A stretch of 14,247 bases of DNA from Lysobacter_K sp038248955 (GTDB lineage Bacteria; Pseudomonadota; Gammaproteobacteria; Xanthomonadales; Xanthomonadaceae). The first letter of the stretch is position 1; every line of letters begins with the position of its first letter. This document shows, piece by piece, positions 1 through 7,263 of this stretch. The notes below the pieces were generated by a model. It was not told the DNA's origin and did not search any database. It was given only the letters and a program-made list of their open reading frames with translations. The stretch lies in assembly GCA_038248955.1 (NCBI GenBank), contig JBBRWW010000071.1, positions 1 through 14,247 of the forward strand, read 5' to 3'. The translations under genes were made by a program, and so were the position numbers.

Positions 1-1
1 C

Positions 2-1261
2 AAGGGCCGCAACATCATGGGCCTCGCGCAAACCGGCACCGGCAAGACGGCGGCGTTCACGCTGCCGATCATCGATCGCCTGATCGACGGGCCGCGCCGC
101 ACGCGCGCGCTCATCCTCACGCCCACGCGCGAGCTCTGCGTGCAGGTGGAGGAAAGCTTCCGGAAGTACGCGAGCCACGCGCCGATCTCCGTCGTGGCGA
201 TCTACGGCGGCGTGCCGCTCGATCCGCAGGAGAAGAAGCTGCGGGCGGGGGTGGACGTCGTGGTCGCCACACCGGGCCGGCTGATCGATCACCTCGAGCG
301 CCAGAACGTGGTGTTCGACGATCTCGAGGTCCTCGTGCTCGACGAGGCGGACCGCATGCTCGACATGGGCTTCGAGGAGCAGATCCGCGACGTGGTCGGC
401 AAGACTCCCAAGGAGCGCCAGACCCTGCTGTTCTCGGCGACGTATCCCGATGCGATCCGCAAGATCGGCAACGTCATGCTGCGCGACCCACTCGAGGTCA
501 CCGTCGAAAGCGTCGCCGGGCAGGTCACGGTGGACCAGCGTTTCTTCGAGGTCGACCCGGCCAGGAAGTCGCAATTGCTGGCCGCGCTGCTGCTCGAATA
601 CCGGCCCGAGTCCAGCGTGGTGTTCTGCAACATGCGCCGCGACACCGAGGAAGTGGTCGGCTCGCTCGAGCACTACGGATTCACCGCGCTCGCGCTGCAT
701 GGCGACATGGAACAGCGCGACCGCGATGAGGTACTGGTCCGGTTCGCCAACCGCAGCTGCAACGTGCTGGTGGCCAGCGACGTCGCCGCCCGCGGGCTGG
801 ACGTCGAGGATCTCGCTGCGGTGGTCAACTACGAGCTGCCGACGGATCCGGACGTCTACGTGCATCGCATCGGGCGCACCGGCCGCGCCGGCACGGGCGG
901 CATCGTGCTGAGCCTGTGCAGCCCGCGAGAGGTGGCGCGCGCGCAGGCGATCGAGACCATCCAGGGCCGGCCGCTGAACTGGCTGCGCGCGGTGCCGTTG
1001 GCCGGCCGCGCATCCAACGTGCCGGCCGCGGCGATGGCAACGCTGCGCATCGATGCCGGGCGCACCGACAAGCTGCGTCCCGGAGACATCGTCGGCGCGC
1101 TGACCGGCGACGCCGGCCTGCCGGTCGCGTCGATCGGCAAGATCGACGTCTTTGCGACCCGCTCCTACGTCGCAATCGCGCGCGCGCAGGCGGCCAACGC
1201 GCTGGCGCGGTTGCGCGAAGGCAAGATCAAGGGCCGCAGGTTCCGCGTCAACCGGCTTTAG
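2..1261 (+). CDS. dbpA: ATP-dependent RNA helicase DbpA (5' truncated)
   Basis: DEAD-box RNA helicase whose C-terminal domain marks it as DbpA, the helicase activated by hairpin 92 of 23S rRNA and acting in large-subunit assembly. The frame is open from the window edge, so the Q motif and true start lie outside. Visible in order: Walker A AQTGTGKT (nt 26-49), PTREL, TPGRL, the DEAD box in LDEADRMLD, SAT in LLFSATYP, then in the second RecA domain HGDMEQRDR, ASDVAARGLD and HRIGRTGRAG. The last ~75 residues (from about nt 1036) carry the DbpA RRM-like domain: IDAGRTDKLRPGDIVGALTG, IGKIDVF, SYVAIA and a basic KIKGRRFRVNRL end. RhlE-type helicases lack this domain, so DbpA is preferred. It ends with TAG and faces the doxX-like gene across 132 nt that hold no convincing terminator. 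Confidence 0.93.
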   Translation, partial: KGRNIMGLAQTGTGKTAAFTLPIIDRLIDGPRRTRALILTPTRELCVQVEESFRKYASHAPISVVAIYGGVPLDPQEKKLRAGVDVVVATPGRLIDHLERQNVVFDDLEVLVLDEADRMLDMGFEEQIRDVVGKTPKERQTLLFSATYPDAIRKIGNVMLRDPLEVTVESVAGQVTVDQRFFEVDPARKSQLLAALLLEYRPESSVVFCNMRRDTEEVVGSLEHYGFTALALHGDMEQRDRDEVLVRFANRSCNVLVASDVAARGLDVEDLAAVVNYELPTDPDVYVHRIGRTGRAGTGGIVLSLCSPREVARAQAIETIQGRPLNWLRAVPLAGRASNVPAAAMATLRIDAGRTDKLRPGDIVGALTGDAGLPVASIGKIDVFATRSYVAIARAQAANALARLREGKIKGRRFRVNRL

Positions 1262-1393
1262 GTCGTCGCCTCATCGCGATCGATCCGCGGCGCGCACCGG
1301 GGACGCGCCGGGAGGTCGTGACAAATGGGCAGACGGTTCCTGCTCGCGACGATAGGCCGTCCCTGCGTAGAGCCGCGATGCGGCCGGTTCGGC

Positions 1394-1789
1394 TCAGCGG
1401 CCGTTGGCGCTGTAGCGGCCCGGGCCGACCAGGGCGATCACCACTGCCGCGGCAAGGAACATGCCCTGCAGTTCCAACGCCCATCCCCCCTGCGCGTTGA
1501 GCTGGTGCAGTTGCCCCATGTGTGCAAGCAAGATGGCGACCAGCATGTTGACCGCCACCAGCACGCCACCGATGCGCGCGTGGAAACCGAGCAGCAGCAT
1601 CAGCGGTGCGATCACCTCGCCGATGAATACCGCATAGGCGAACCCGCCGGGGACGCCATGGGCCTGCAGCATGCCCTCGATCGGAGCGACGCCGCCCGTG
1701 AGTTTGGCGATGCCGTGCAACAGGATCAGCGCGCCGAGCGCGACGCGCAGCAGCAGCCTGGCGAGGTCGTTCTGGGTATTGGCATTCAT
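1394..1789 (-). CDS. DoxX family membrane protein
   Basis: Small integral membrane protein of 131 residues with about four transmembrane helices (roughly residues 9-27, 48-68, 71-92 and 105-122). The N-terminal ARLLLRVALGALILLHGIAKL, the GxxxP-loop and IGEVIAPLMLLLGFHARIG are typical of DoxX/DoxD-like proteins. The family is named for a thiosulfate:quinone oxidoreductase subunit in archaea, but most bacterial members have no assigned reaction and some are linked to redox or thiol stress, so no substrate is claimed. The ATG at 1787-1789 is chosen because the hydrophobic N-terminus begins right after it; the reading frame stays open much further upstream, but that part lies antisense to the VOC gene and does not look like protein. 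A weak GGGGA sits ~8 nt before the start. It is divergent from the VOC gene across a 153-nt spacer. Confidence 0.85.
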   Translation of the reverse strand: MNANTQNDLARLLLRVALGALILLHGIAKLTGGVAPIEGMLQAHGVPGGFAYAVFIGEVIAPLMLLLGFHARIGGVLVAVNMLVAILLAHMGQLHQLNAQGGWALELQGMFLAAAVVIALVGPGRYSANGR

Positions 1790-1942
1790 GGCAGGGTCCC
1801 CGGGTTGGCGATTGAAATGTCGGCGGTAGCATAGTGCCAGCAGGTGGCCCGTCCCCGTGCTGCATTGCGCCCTGTCCGCGCGCCACTCCAGCTTACGATG
1901 TTGCCCTGCCTGTCCAACCGCGACAGGAACCGGGAAACCACC

Positions 1943-2314
1943 ATGCTCGCCTATACCACCATCGGCACCAACGACCTGCCGCGCGCTGCGGCGTTTTACG
2001 ACGAAGTGCTGGCCATCATCGGCGCCAAGCGGTTCATGGAATTCGAGCAGTTCATTGCCTGGGGATCCTCGCGCGACGGCGCCGGGCTCGGCGTCACCAG
2101 GCCGTTCGACGGCCAGGCAGCGACGGTCGGCAACGGGGTGATGGTCGCGCTGGGCGCCAATAGCCGCGACACGGTCGATCGCGTGCACGCCAAGGCGCTG
2201 GAACTCGGCGGCAGCGACGAAGGCGCGCCGGGCGAGCGGTTCGGAGGTTTCTACGCGGCCTATTTCCGCGACCTCGACGGCAACAAGCTCAACGTCTGCT
2301 ACATGCGCGAATGA
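1943..2314 (+). CDS. VOC superfamily (glyoxalase/bleomycin-resistance fold) protein
   Basis: A 123-residue single-domain VOC protein. It opens with MLAYTTIGTNDLPRAAAFYD, the usual first beta strand and helix of the fold, and ends with FGGFYAAYFRDLDGNKLNV, the conserved 'FRDPDGN' strand near the C-terminus. Such short members usually act as dimers and bind a divalent metal; the reaction cannot be assigned from sequence. The frame is open 33 codons upstream to an ATG at 1844, but that extension is arginine/proline-rich and unlike the family, so the ATG at 1943 is preferred, with AGGAAC about 13 nt upstream as a weak ribosome site. It is divergent from the DoxX-like gene, a pairing often seen for small redox or detoxification genes, but shared function is only inferred. 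Its stop is followed at once by a 9-bp hairpin. Confidence 0.85.
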   Translation: MLAYTTIGTNDLPRAAAFYDEVLAIIGAKRFMEFEQFIAWGSSRDGAGLGVTRPFDGQAATVGNGVMVALGANSRDTVDRVHAKALELGGSDEGAPGERFGGFYAAYFRDLDGNKLNVCYMRE

Positions 2315-2317
2315 CCG

Positions 2318-2338
2318 TGCCGGCGCGAGGCGCCGGCA
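2318..2338. terminator. GC-rich hairpin between converging VOC gene and gspB
   Basis: A perfect 9-bp inverted repeat, TGCCGGCGC / GCGCCGGCA with a GAG loop, fills most of the 32-nt gap between two converging stop codons. It has no T run on either side, so it is a terminator-like or transcript-protecting hairpin rather than a textbook intrinsic terminator. Confidence 0.5.
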
Positions 2339-2346
2339 GCCAGGGG

Positions 2347-3234
2347 TCAACGCAGTGGCAGTTGCAGTCGCTGGCCATGCCATGACAGCACCACCGAGTT
2401 GGTGGTGATTTCATCGACGACCGCGTCCCCGAGACGATCGCCCTCGTTCACCCGCGAACCGTCGATGATCGCGAACCGCCGCGTGGGTGACGGGTCCCAC
2501 ATGTGCATGCTGATCTTGAGCGGCGGCAGCTCAAGGCGCTCGGCGGCAGCGAGGTCGGACAGTCGCAGCGGCGCCGCTGCGGGTGATCTCGTGGTGGCGA
2601 TGGCGGTGGCCGTTGTGACCGTGGCCGGCGTCGTCGCAGCGACGATCGCCGGGGCGCGTGTTGGCGAGGGGGGCGGTGCCGAGGCGCGCGGTGGCGCGGG
2701 ACGCGGTGTGTCTGCGGCCTTGGCGGTCGCGGGGAGCGCGATGGGCGGCGCTGCATCGCTGCGGTCGCGCATCTGCGATGCGGCCGGGGGTGGCGCGAGG
2801 GACGCAGGCTCGCGCGGCGCAGCGATGGCGACGGGCCCCCGCTGCGGCAGGGCCGGCGTAACGGCCGGGCGCGCGCCATCAAGCGGCGGGGCTGCCCGGA
2901 CAGGGCGGGGGGGTGCGGTCGCGTAGTTGCCTGCATCGCCGCGGGCGGCGGCACCGGTCCCCGTCCCGGGGTACGGCGCTTTGGTCGTCGTGGGAGCGGG
3001 CATGGTCACGGCTGCGGCCGGTGAGACGGCTGCAGGTCGGGAAGGCGACCACGCGGAACGCGCCAGCCATGCAAACACCAGTAGCGCAAGGATGATCAGG
3101 GTCACCCAAGGCCACGCCTGTCGCCTGGCACGGGCTGGCAACGTCGCCGGCGCCAGTTCGGCGTGCAGGTTGGGCACCTGGCCACGGCGGCGCTCGGCTT
3201 CGGACTTGCGCAGTGCTTCGAGAATCAGCGACAT
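2347..3234 (-). CDS. gspB: General secretion pathway protein B (GspB/ExeB-like)
   Basis: A 295-residue inner-membrane protein with a periplasmic domain, partner of the GspA ATPase; in Aeromonas the ExeAB complex is needed to place the type II secretin in the outer membrane. Visible order: a short cytosolic start MSLILEALRKSEAERRRGQVP, which is the GspB family signature; one transmembrane helix at about 41-61 (WPWVTLIILALLVFAWL); a long Ala/Pro/Thr-rich linker of ~160 residues; then the GspB C-terminal domain at ~226-295 with LPPLKISMHMWDP, RRFAIIDGSRVNEGD and VVLSWHGQRLQLPL. The start lies 4 nt after the gspA stop, so the two are almost certainly co-transcribed and probably translationally coupled. 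The linker is low complexity and likely variable between strains. Confidence 0.93.
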   Translation of the reverse strand: MSLILEALRKSEAERRRGQVPNLHAELAPATLPARARRQAWPWVTLIILALLVFAWLARSAWSPSRPAAVSPAAAVTMPAPTTTKAPYPGTGTGAAARGDAGNYATAPPRPVRAAPPLDGARPAVTPALPQRGPVAIAAPREPASLAPPPAASQMRDRSDAAPPIALPATAKAADTPRPAPPRASAPPPSPTRAPAIVAATTPATVTTATAIATTRSPAAAPLRLSDLAAAERLELPPLKISMHMWDPSPTRRFAIIDGSRVNEGDRLGDAVVDEITTNSVVLSWHGQRLQLPLR

Positions 3235-3238
3235 CGGC

Positions 3239-4894
3239 CTACTCCAGCACGCGCAGCAGTCGCGGGCCGGCTTCGCCCGATGACAGCGCCATCAGGGTTT
3301 CCGGTCCGACCACGCCATCGGGCGTGAGTCCGCGCGCGCGCTGGTAACCGCGCACCGCGTCGAGCATCGCAGTATCGACCTGCAGCGGGGCGCTATTGGC
3401 CGCCGGGTCGGAGGGCAACAGCTTCGTGTGGATCCAGTCCACCAGCGGTCCGCGGGAGCCTCTGGTGAGCGCCGCGACGGGCATTCCCTCCACGCCTTCG
3501 GGGGTCCGCCATAGCGCCACGTAATCGCCCGCCCACACGCGCTCCACGGCGATGAGGTCGATGTCGAACACGCGATCGCCGAGTTGCAGGCGCGCGCTAT
3601 CCACATCGATGCCCAGCAACACGGCCCATGCCTCATGGTCGCCCTCGCGCAGCCGCAGCAGCGCCGGGCGTCCCTGCGCGGCGAGCTTGTCGAAACCGGC
3701 CCGCCCGCCCACACAGTGGATGTCCGCTGCCACGGTCGGGCCGCAAGCGGACGCAGCGACAACATCCGCTTCGCCGGCGGGCAGTTGCCACAGCGTGAGC
3801 AGTGCGCGCCAGGCCGGCAGCGGCGCGGTGCCCGCCGCGCGCAGTCGTTGCGACAAATCCGCTGCGCCGATCCGAGTGATGGGCGGAGTGGCTGGCATTG
3901 GCGCTGTCGCGGGCCTGGTCACGGCAACGGGCGCGGTTACAGCGGCATTCGCATCGGCGGCAACCGGAGAAGACCGGCGCCAAGCCGGGGCCGCCGCGAG
4001 CAGCGCCACCAGCGTCGCCGCGATAGCGACGGCGCTACCGATACCGATACCGATCCGGCCGAAACGCCAACCCCGCCGCGTCGGCGCCAGCGCCTCCCGT
4101 GCGGCGCGGTCGACCCAGCGCTCGTGCAGGATGGTTTCGTCGTGGGCATACCCCGCCAGCAGCGCGCGTTCGGCGATCACGTTGATCAATCGCGGCACGC
4201 CGCCGGCGTGGCGGTGGATGCGGGCAACAGCCTTGGCGGTATAGGGAAACCGCTGCCCCCCTGCGACGCGCCAGCGATGACGCAGGTATTCACCGGTCTC
4301 GACTTCGTCCAGCGGCGTGAGGTGGTAGCGCGCGGTGATGCGCTGGGCGAGCTGGCGCAGGTCGTCGCGCGCCAGCATCGTGCGCAGTTCGGGCTGGCCC
4401 AGCAGCAGGATCTGCAACAGTTTGCGGGTCGGGGTTTCCAGGTTGGTCAGCAACCGCACCTGTTCGAGCGCCTCGACCGAAAGGTTCTGCGCCTCGTCGA
4501 TGATCAGCACCACGTGCAGGCCCAGCGCATACGCCTTGAGCAGGTAGCGGTTGAGCAGATCGACCAGCAACTTGCGGCTGCCCTGGTGGCCGGCCAGGTC
4601 GAGGCCGAGCTCCTCGCAGATGGTCTCCAGCAGTTCGATTGGCGACAGCTGCGGATTGAGCACCAGCGCGATCCGGGTGTCGTCCGGCAGCTGCTCCAGC
4701 AGCACACGGCACAAGGTGGTCTTGCCGGTGCCGACCTCGCCGGTGAGCTGCACGAAGCCGCCGCCGCCGCCCTGGCCGACGCCAAACAGCAGGTGCGCGA
4801 GCGCGTCGCGGTGCCGCTCGCTCAGGAACACGAAGCGCGGGTCAGGCGTGATCGAGAACGGCGGCTCGGTGAGGCCGTAATGCGCGAGGTACAT
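3239..4894 (-). CDS. gspA: General secretion pathway ATPase A (GspA/ExeA-like)
   Basis: A 551-residue AAA+ ATPase that with GspB supports secretin assembly by acting on peptidoglycan. Domains: AAA module ~1-270, beginning with the family N-terminus MYLAHYGLTEPPFSITPDP, Walker A GEVGTGKTT (52-60), Walker B VVLIIDEAQ (128-136) and GGVPRLIN (231-238); one transmembrane helix ~281-304; an Ala/Pro/Thr linker to ~340; a periplasmic C39-peptidase-like region ~343-465 ending in YVALWRTP; and a peptidoglycan-binding domain ~485-540 with AVRGYQRARGLTPDGVVGPET. The ATG at 4892-4894 is chosen by the conserved N-terminus, though the frame is open 26 codons further up. No strong ribosome site is seen. The 138-nt spacer before it holds a small 6-bp hairpin (4935-4953) without a T run, so read-through from the upstream transporter is possible. 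Confidence 0.93.
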   Translation of the reverse strand: MYLAHYGLTEPPFSITPDPRFVFLSERHRDALAHLLFGVGQGGGGGFVQLTGEVGTGKTTLCRVLLEQLPDDTRIALVLNPQLSPIELLETICEELGLDLAGHQGSRKLLVDLLNRYLLKAYALGLHVVLIIDEAQNLSVEALEQVRLLTNLETPTRKLLQILLLGQPELRTMLARDDLRQLAQRITARYHLTPLDEVETGEYLRHRWRVAGGQRFPYTAKAVARIHRHAGGVPRLINVIAERALLAGYAHDETILHERWVDRAAREALAPTRRGWRFGRIGIGIGSAVAIAATLVALLAAAPAWRRSSPVAADANAAVTAPVAVTRPATAPMPATPPITRIGAADLSQRLRAAGTAPLPAWRALLTLWQLPAGEADVVAASACGPTVAADIHCVGGRAGFDKLAAQGRPALLRLREGDHEAWAVLLGIDVDSARLQLGDRVFDIDLIAVERVWAGDYVALWRTPEGVEGMPVAALTRGSRGPLVDWIHTKLLPSDPAANSAPLQVDTAMLDAVRGYQRARGLTPDGVVGPETLMALSSGEAGPRLLRVLE

Positions 4895-5032
4895 GCCGGG
4901 CCCAAGGGTTGCGATGGCGTTGGCGAGGCCGCTAGCCTGCCACGAAAGCAGGCGAGGCAGCGATCCGGGCATCCGTGGCGGCGCGACGAGGCAGACCCGG
5001 CACCGGCACGGTCGCGTCGACCCCGCTGACGG

Positions 5033-5971
5033 TTACTCGGCGACGCCCTTGGCCTCGCTGGTGCCGAGCATCTCCGGGTGCTGCAATCGTGGCCGGCTCA
5101 GCAACGGGTAGACGATCACCGCGGCCAGGATGATCGCGACGCCAACGTAGAACACCGGGGTCAGTTCGCGCTGCTCGCCGAGCAGCACGATTGCCAGCAT
5201 GATCGCGTAGACCGGTTCCAGGTTCACCGCCAGCTGCGCGGCGAACGCGCTCATGTGCCGCAGGGCGACCAGCGACAGCGCGAACGGCAGCAGCGTGCAC
5301 ACCAGCGACAGCGCCAGCAGCAGCGCCGCGTCGCGGGAACCGGGCAGCACCAGCAGCTCGCCGGCGAATGCCGGGAATATCCATGGCATCAGCGGTGCGA
5401 GCACTGTCAGTGCGAGCGTGCCGGCGCCCAATTCGAGCGCGGTCACCGTGAGCGGGTCGCCATGTTCGACCAACCGCTTGTTGAGCGTGCCGAACAGCGC
5501 GACCAGCAACGCCGACAGCGCGCCTACCGCGATCCCGATGCGCATTTCGTGCGGCACCCCGCCAACCACCAGCGCCACGCCGGGTAGCACCGCGATCCCC
5601 AGTCCGAGGTCGCGCCTTGAAAATCGCGTGCGTGCCAGCCAGGGTTCCACCAGCGCCGTGAACACCGTTGCCAGTGCGATGCAGGTCGCCGCGATCGAGG
5701 CGTTGGACAGCTTGATCGCGCCGTAGAACGTCAGCCAATGCAGCGAAACCAGCACGCCGATGCCCGCGTACGACCACCGCAGCCGCGGCGACATCGCCCG
5801 CAAACCACGCCACACCCGTGGCACCAGTGCGAGGGCGGCCACCACGATCAGCATCCGCCACCAGACCAGCGGCAGCGCGGGCAGGCTGATGAGCTTGCCG
5901 AGGATCGCGGTGAAGCCCCATAGCAACACGCAGAAATGGATCTGCCACTGGGCCTTGGTCGTCGGGTTCAT
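5033..5971 (-). CDS. EamA/DMT family transporter
   Basis: A 312-residue polytopic membrane protein with about ten hydrophobic helices arranged as two EamA repeats, the plan of the drug/metabolite transporter superfamily. First repeat: HFCVLLWGFTAILGKLISL at the N-terminus and ATVFTALVEPWLARTRFSRRDLGLGIAVLPGVALVVGG near its end. Second repeat: ALRHMSAFAAQLAVNLEPVYAIMLAIVLLGEQ, containing the 'NLEPV...GE' pattern seen at the end of EamA repeats. Substrates vary from amino acids to metabolites and cannot be read from sequence. The ATG at 5969-5971 is preceded by AGGCGG at ~8-13 nt. It reads towards gspA, 138 nt apart, and is divergent from a second DMT gene. The last ~20 residues are polar and charged and probably cytosolic. 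Confidence 0.9.
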   Translation of the reverse strand: MNPTTKAQWQIHFCVLLWGFTAILGKLISLPALPLVWWRMLIVVAALALVPRVWRGLRAMSPRLRWSYAGIGVLVSLHWLTFYGAIKLSNASIAATCIALATVFTALVEPWLARTRFSRRDLGLGIAVLPGVALVVGGVPHEMRIGIAVGALSALLVALFGTLNKRLVEHGDPLTVTALELGAGTLALTVLAPLMPWIFPAFAGELLVLPGSRDAALLLALSLVCTLLPFALSLVALRHMSAFAAQLAVNLEPVYAIMLAIVLLGEQRELTPVFYVGVAIILAAVIVYPLLSRPRLQHPEMLGTSEAKGVAE

Positions 5972-6339
5972 CGCGTCGCCGCCTGTTGGATGCGCGGATT
6001 ATGGCGGGATGCGGCCGCGGGGATCGGGGCGACGTCGCGGGACATCGCGATGCCCGTCCACCGGAGCCTCGTACAGGGCGGGGAGGAAAGGCGGTCGATC
6101 GACACCCCCTCGCGGCCGACCGCCGCTTCAGCCATTGCCCTGACTGGAAGCGGGTGCCATCGGTGTGCGACCTGCGGACGGCGGCATCGGCATCGGCAGC
6201 GGGCGCCTTCGACACCCGCGGCCCATCAGGGGAAGGCTGATGCCCGCTTCCGCGGCCGGCCGTGGCGGCCAGAAAAGTGTTTGTGGTGCCGCCGGCGTCG
6301 CGGACAATGGCGGACCGTCACCCACCGAAGCTCGCCGCC
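5972..6339. other. Gene-free divergent spacer between two transporter genes
   Basis: About 370 nt with no credible coding sequence: open frames here are short, Arg/Pro/Gly-rich and overlap on several frames. It contains an 8-bp inverted repeat GGCGGTCG (6090-6097) / CGACCGCC (6117-6124) with a 19-nt loop, a purine-rich GGGGAGGAAAGG stretch just before it, and near its right end a candidate promoter for the rightward transporter. It should hold promoters for both divergent genes; I cannot place the leftward one. Confidence 0.5.
6281..6308 (+). promoter_or_regulatory. Candidate sigma70 promoter of the rightward DMT gene
   Basis: TTGTGG (6281-6286) and GACAAT (6303-6308) are separated by 16 nt and resemble -35 and -10 boxes. 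They are preceded by the only short A-rich stretch nearby (AGAAAAG). Transcription would begin near 6315, which would exclude an ATG at 6307 and favour the one at 6340. Assigned by eye only. Confidence 0.35.
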
Positions 6340-7245
6340 ATGTGTTCCGCCGATGCCACCGTTGCCTGTCTTTCGCTGCCCGCCACTCCTCGGCGCACCT
6401 GGTTGACCCCGGTCGAACTGGGCGTGCTCGGGGCGATCTGGGGCGCGTCGTTCCTGTTCATGCGCGTCGCCGCCAGCGATTTTGGTGCGATGGCGCTGGT
6501 CGAGATGCGGCTGGGATTGGGCGCGCTGGTGCTGCTGCCGTTCCTGTGGCGTGGCCGCGCCGAGTTCCCACCCAGGCTGTGGCCGAAACTCGCGTTGATC
6601 GGCGCGATCAATTCGGCGGTGCCGTTCGTGCTGTTCGCGTGGGCGGCGCAACGCGCGCCGGCCGGGATCGGCGCGATCAGCAATGCGATGACCGTGCTGT
6701 TCACCGCGCTGGTTGGTTTCCTGTTCTTCGGTGAGAAGATCGGCGCGAAGCGTTCCGCCGCGCTGTTCGTGGGCTTCGCCGGCGTGGTCGTGCTGGCCAG
6801 CGGCAAGACCGCCGGGGGCAGCGTCGGGTGGGCGGTGGCCGCCGGCGCCACCGCGGCCTTCCTCTATGGCATCGGCATCAACCTGGTGCGCCGCCATTTG
6901 ACGGGCCTGCCGCCGGCCGCGGTCGCCGCGGCCACGCTGGGTTCCTCGGCGCTGCTGATGCTGCCGTTCGCCATCGCGCAATGGCCGCGGCACGCGATTG
7001 CCGCCCGGTCTTGGTACGCCGCGGGATTGCTCGGCGTGATCTGCACCGGTCTGGCATTCGTCATGTATTACCGCTTGATCGCGCGCATTGGCGCCAGCCG
7101 CGCGGCGACGGTGACCTACCTGGTGCCGCTGTTCGGGGTGGCGTGGGCGTGGATGTTGCTGGACGAACCGCTGACCGTCACGATGGGCATCGCCGGCGCC
7201 CTGATCCTGGGCAGCGTCGCGCTGAGCCAGCGCGCGGGGCGCTGA
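6340..7245 (+). CDS. EamA/DMT family transporter
   Basis: A second drug/metabolite-type transporter, 301 residues from the chosen start, with about ten helices in two EamA repeats. Repeat 1 begins LGVLGAIWGASFLFMRVAAS (the 'WGxxF' signature) and closes with NAMTVLFTALVGFLFFGEKIGAKRSAALFVGFAGVVVL. Repeat 2 ends ATVTYLVPLFGVAWAWMLLDEPLTVTMGIAGALILGSVAL. Both show the 'P/T...W...GE or DEP' pattern of the family. It is more like the YdcZ/RhtA-style EamA exporters than the leftward neighbour and the two share only fold-level similarity. Three in-frame ATGs are possible (6262, 6307, 6340); the last is preferred because a promoter-like element overlaps the second and because the residues before it do not look conserved, but none has a strong ribosome site. 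It converges on the DUF885 gene with 18 nt between stops. Confidence 0.88.
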   Translation: MCSADATVACLSLPATPRRTWLTPVELGVLGAIWGASFLFMRVAASDFGAMALVEMRLGLGALVLLPFLWRGRAEFPPRLWPKLALIGAINSAVPFVLFAWAAQRAPAGIGAISNAMTVLFTALVGFLFFGEKIGAKRSAALFVGFAGVVVLASGKTAGGSVGWAVAAGATAAFLYGIGINLVRRHLTGLPPAAVAAATLGSSALLMLPFAIAQWPRHAIAARSWYAAGLLGVICTGLAFVMYYRLIARIGASRAATVTYLVPLFGVAWAWMLLDEPLTVTMGIAGALILGSVALSQRAGR

Positions 7246-7263
7246 CCCGGCGGATGGCGGCGG

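Noticed and set aside
1288..1310. 7-bp inverted repeat CGGCGCG/CGCGCCG after dbpA as a terminator
   Set aside because: Short GC-only repeats of this size are expected by chance in such GC-rich DNA and there is no T run.
1810..1850. Possible sigma54 promoter for the DoxX-like gene (TGGCAC on the minus strand)
   Set aside because: The -12 element does not match TTGC at the required spacing; only the -24-like half is present.
1790..2383. N-terminal extension of the DoxX-like frame
   Set aside because: It runs antisense through the whole VOC gene; the DoxX fold starts at the internal ATG (1787-1789).
3584..5029. Long plus-strand open frame opposite gspA
   Set aside because: Gln/Arg-rich translation without domains, lying antisense to a gene with clear AAA and peptidoglycan-binding motifs.
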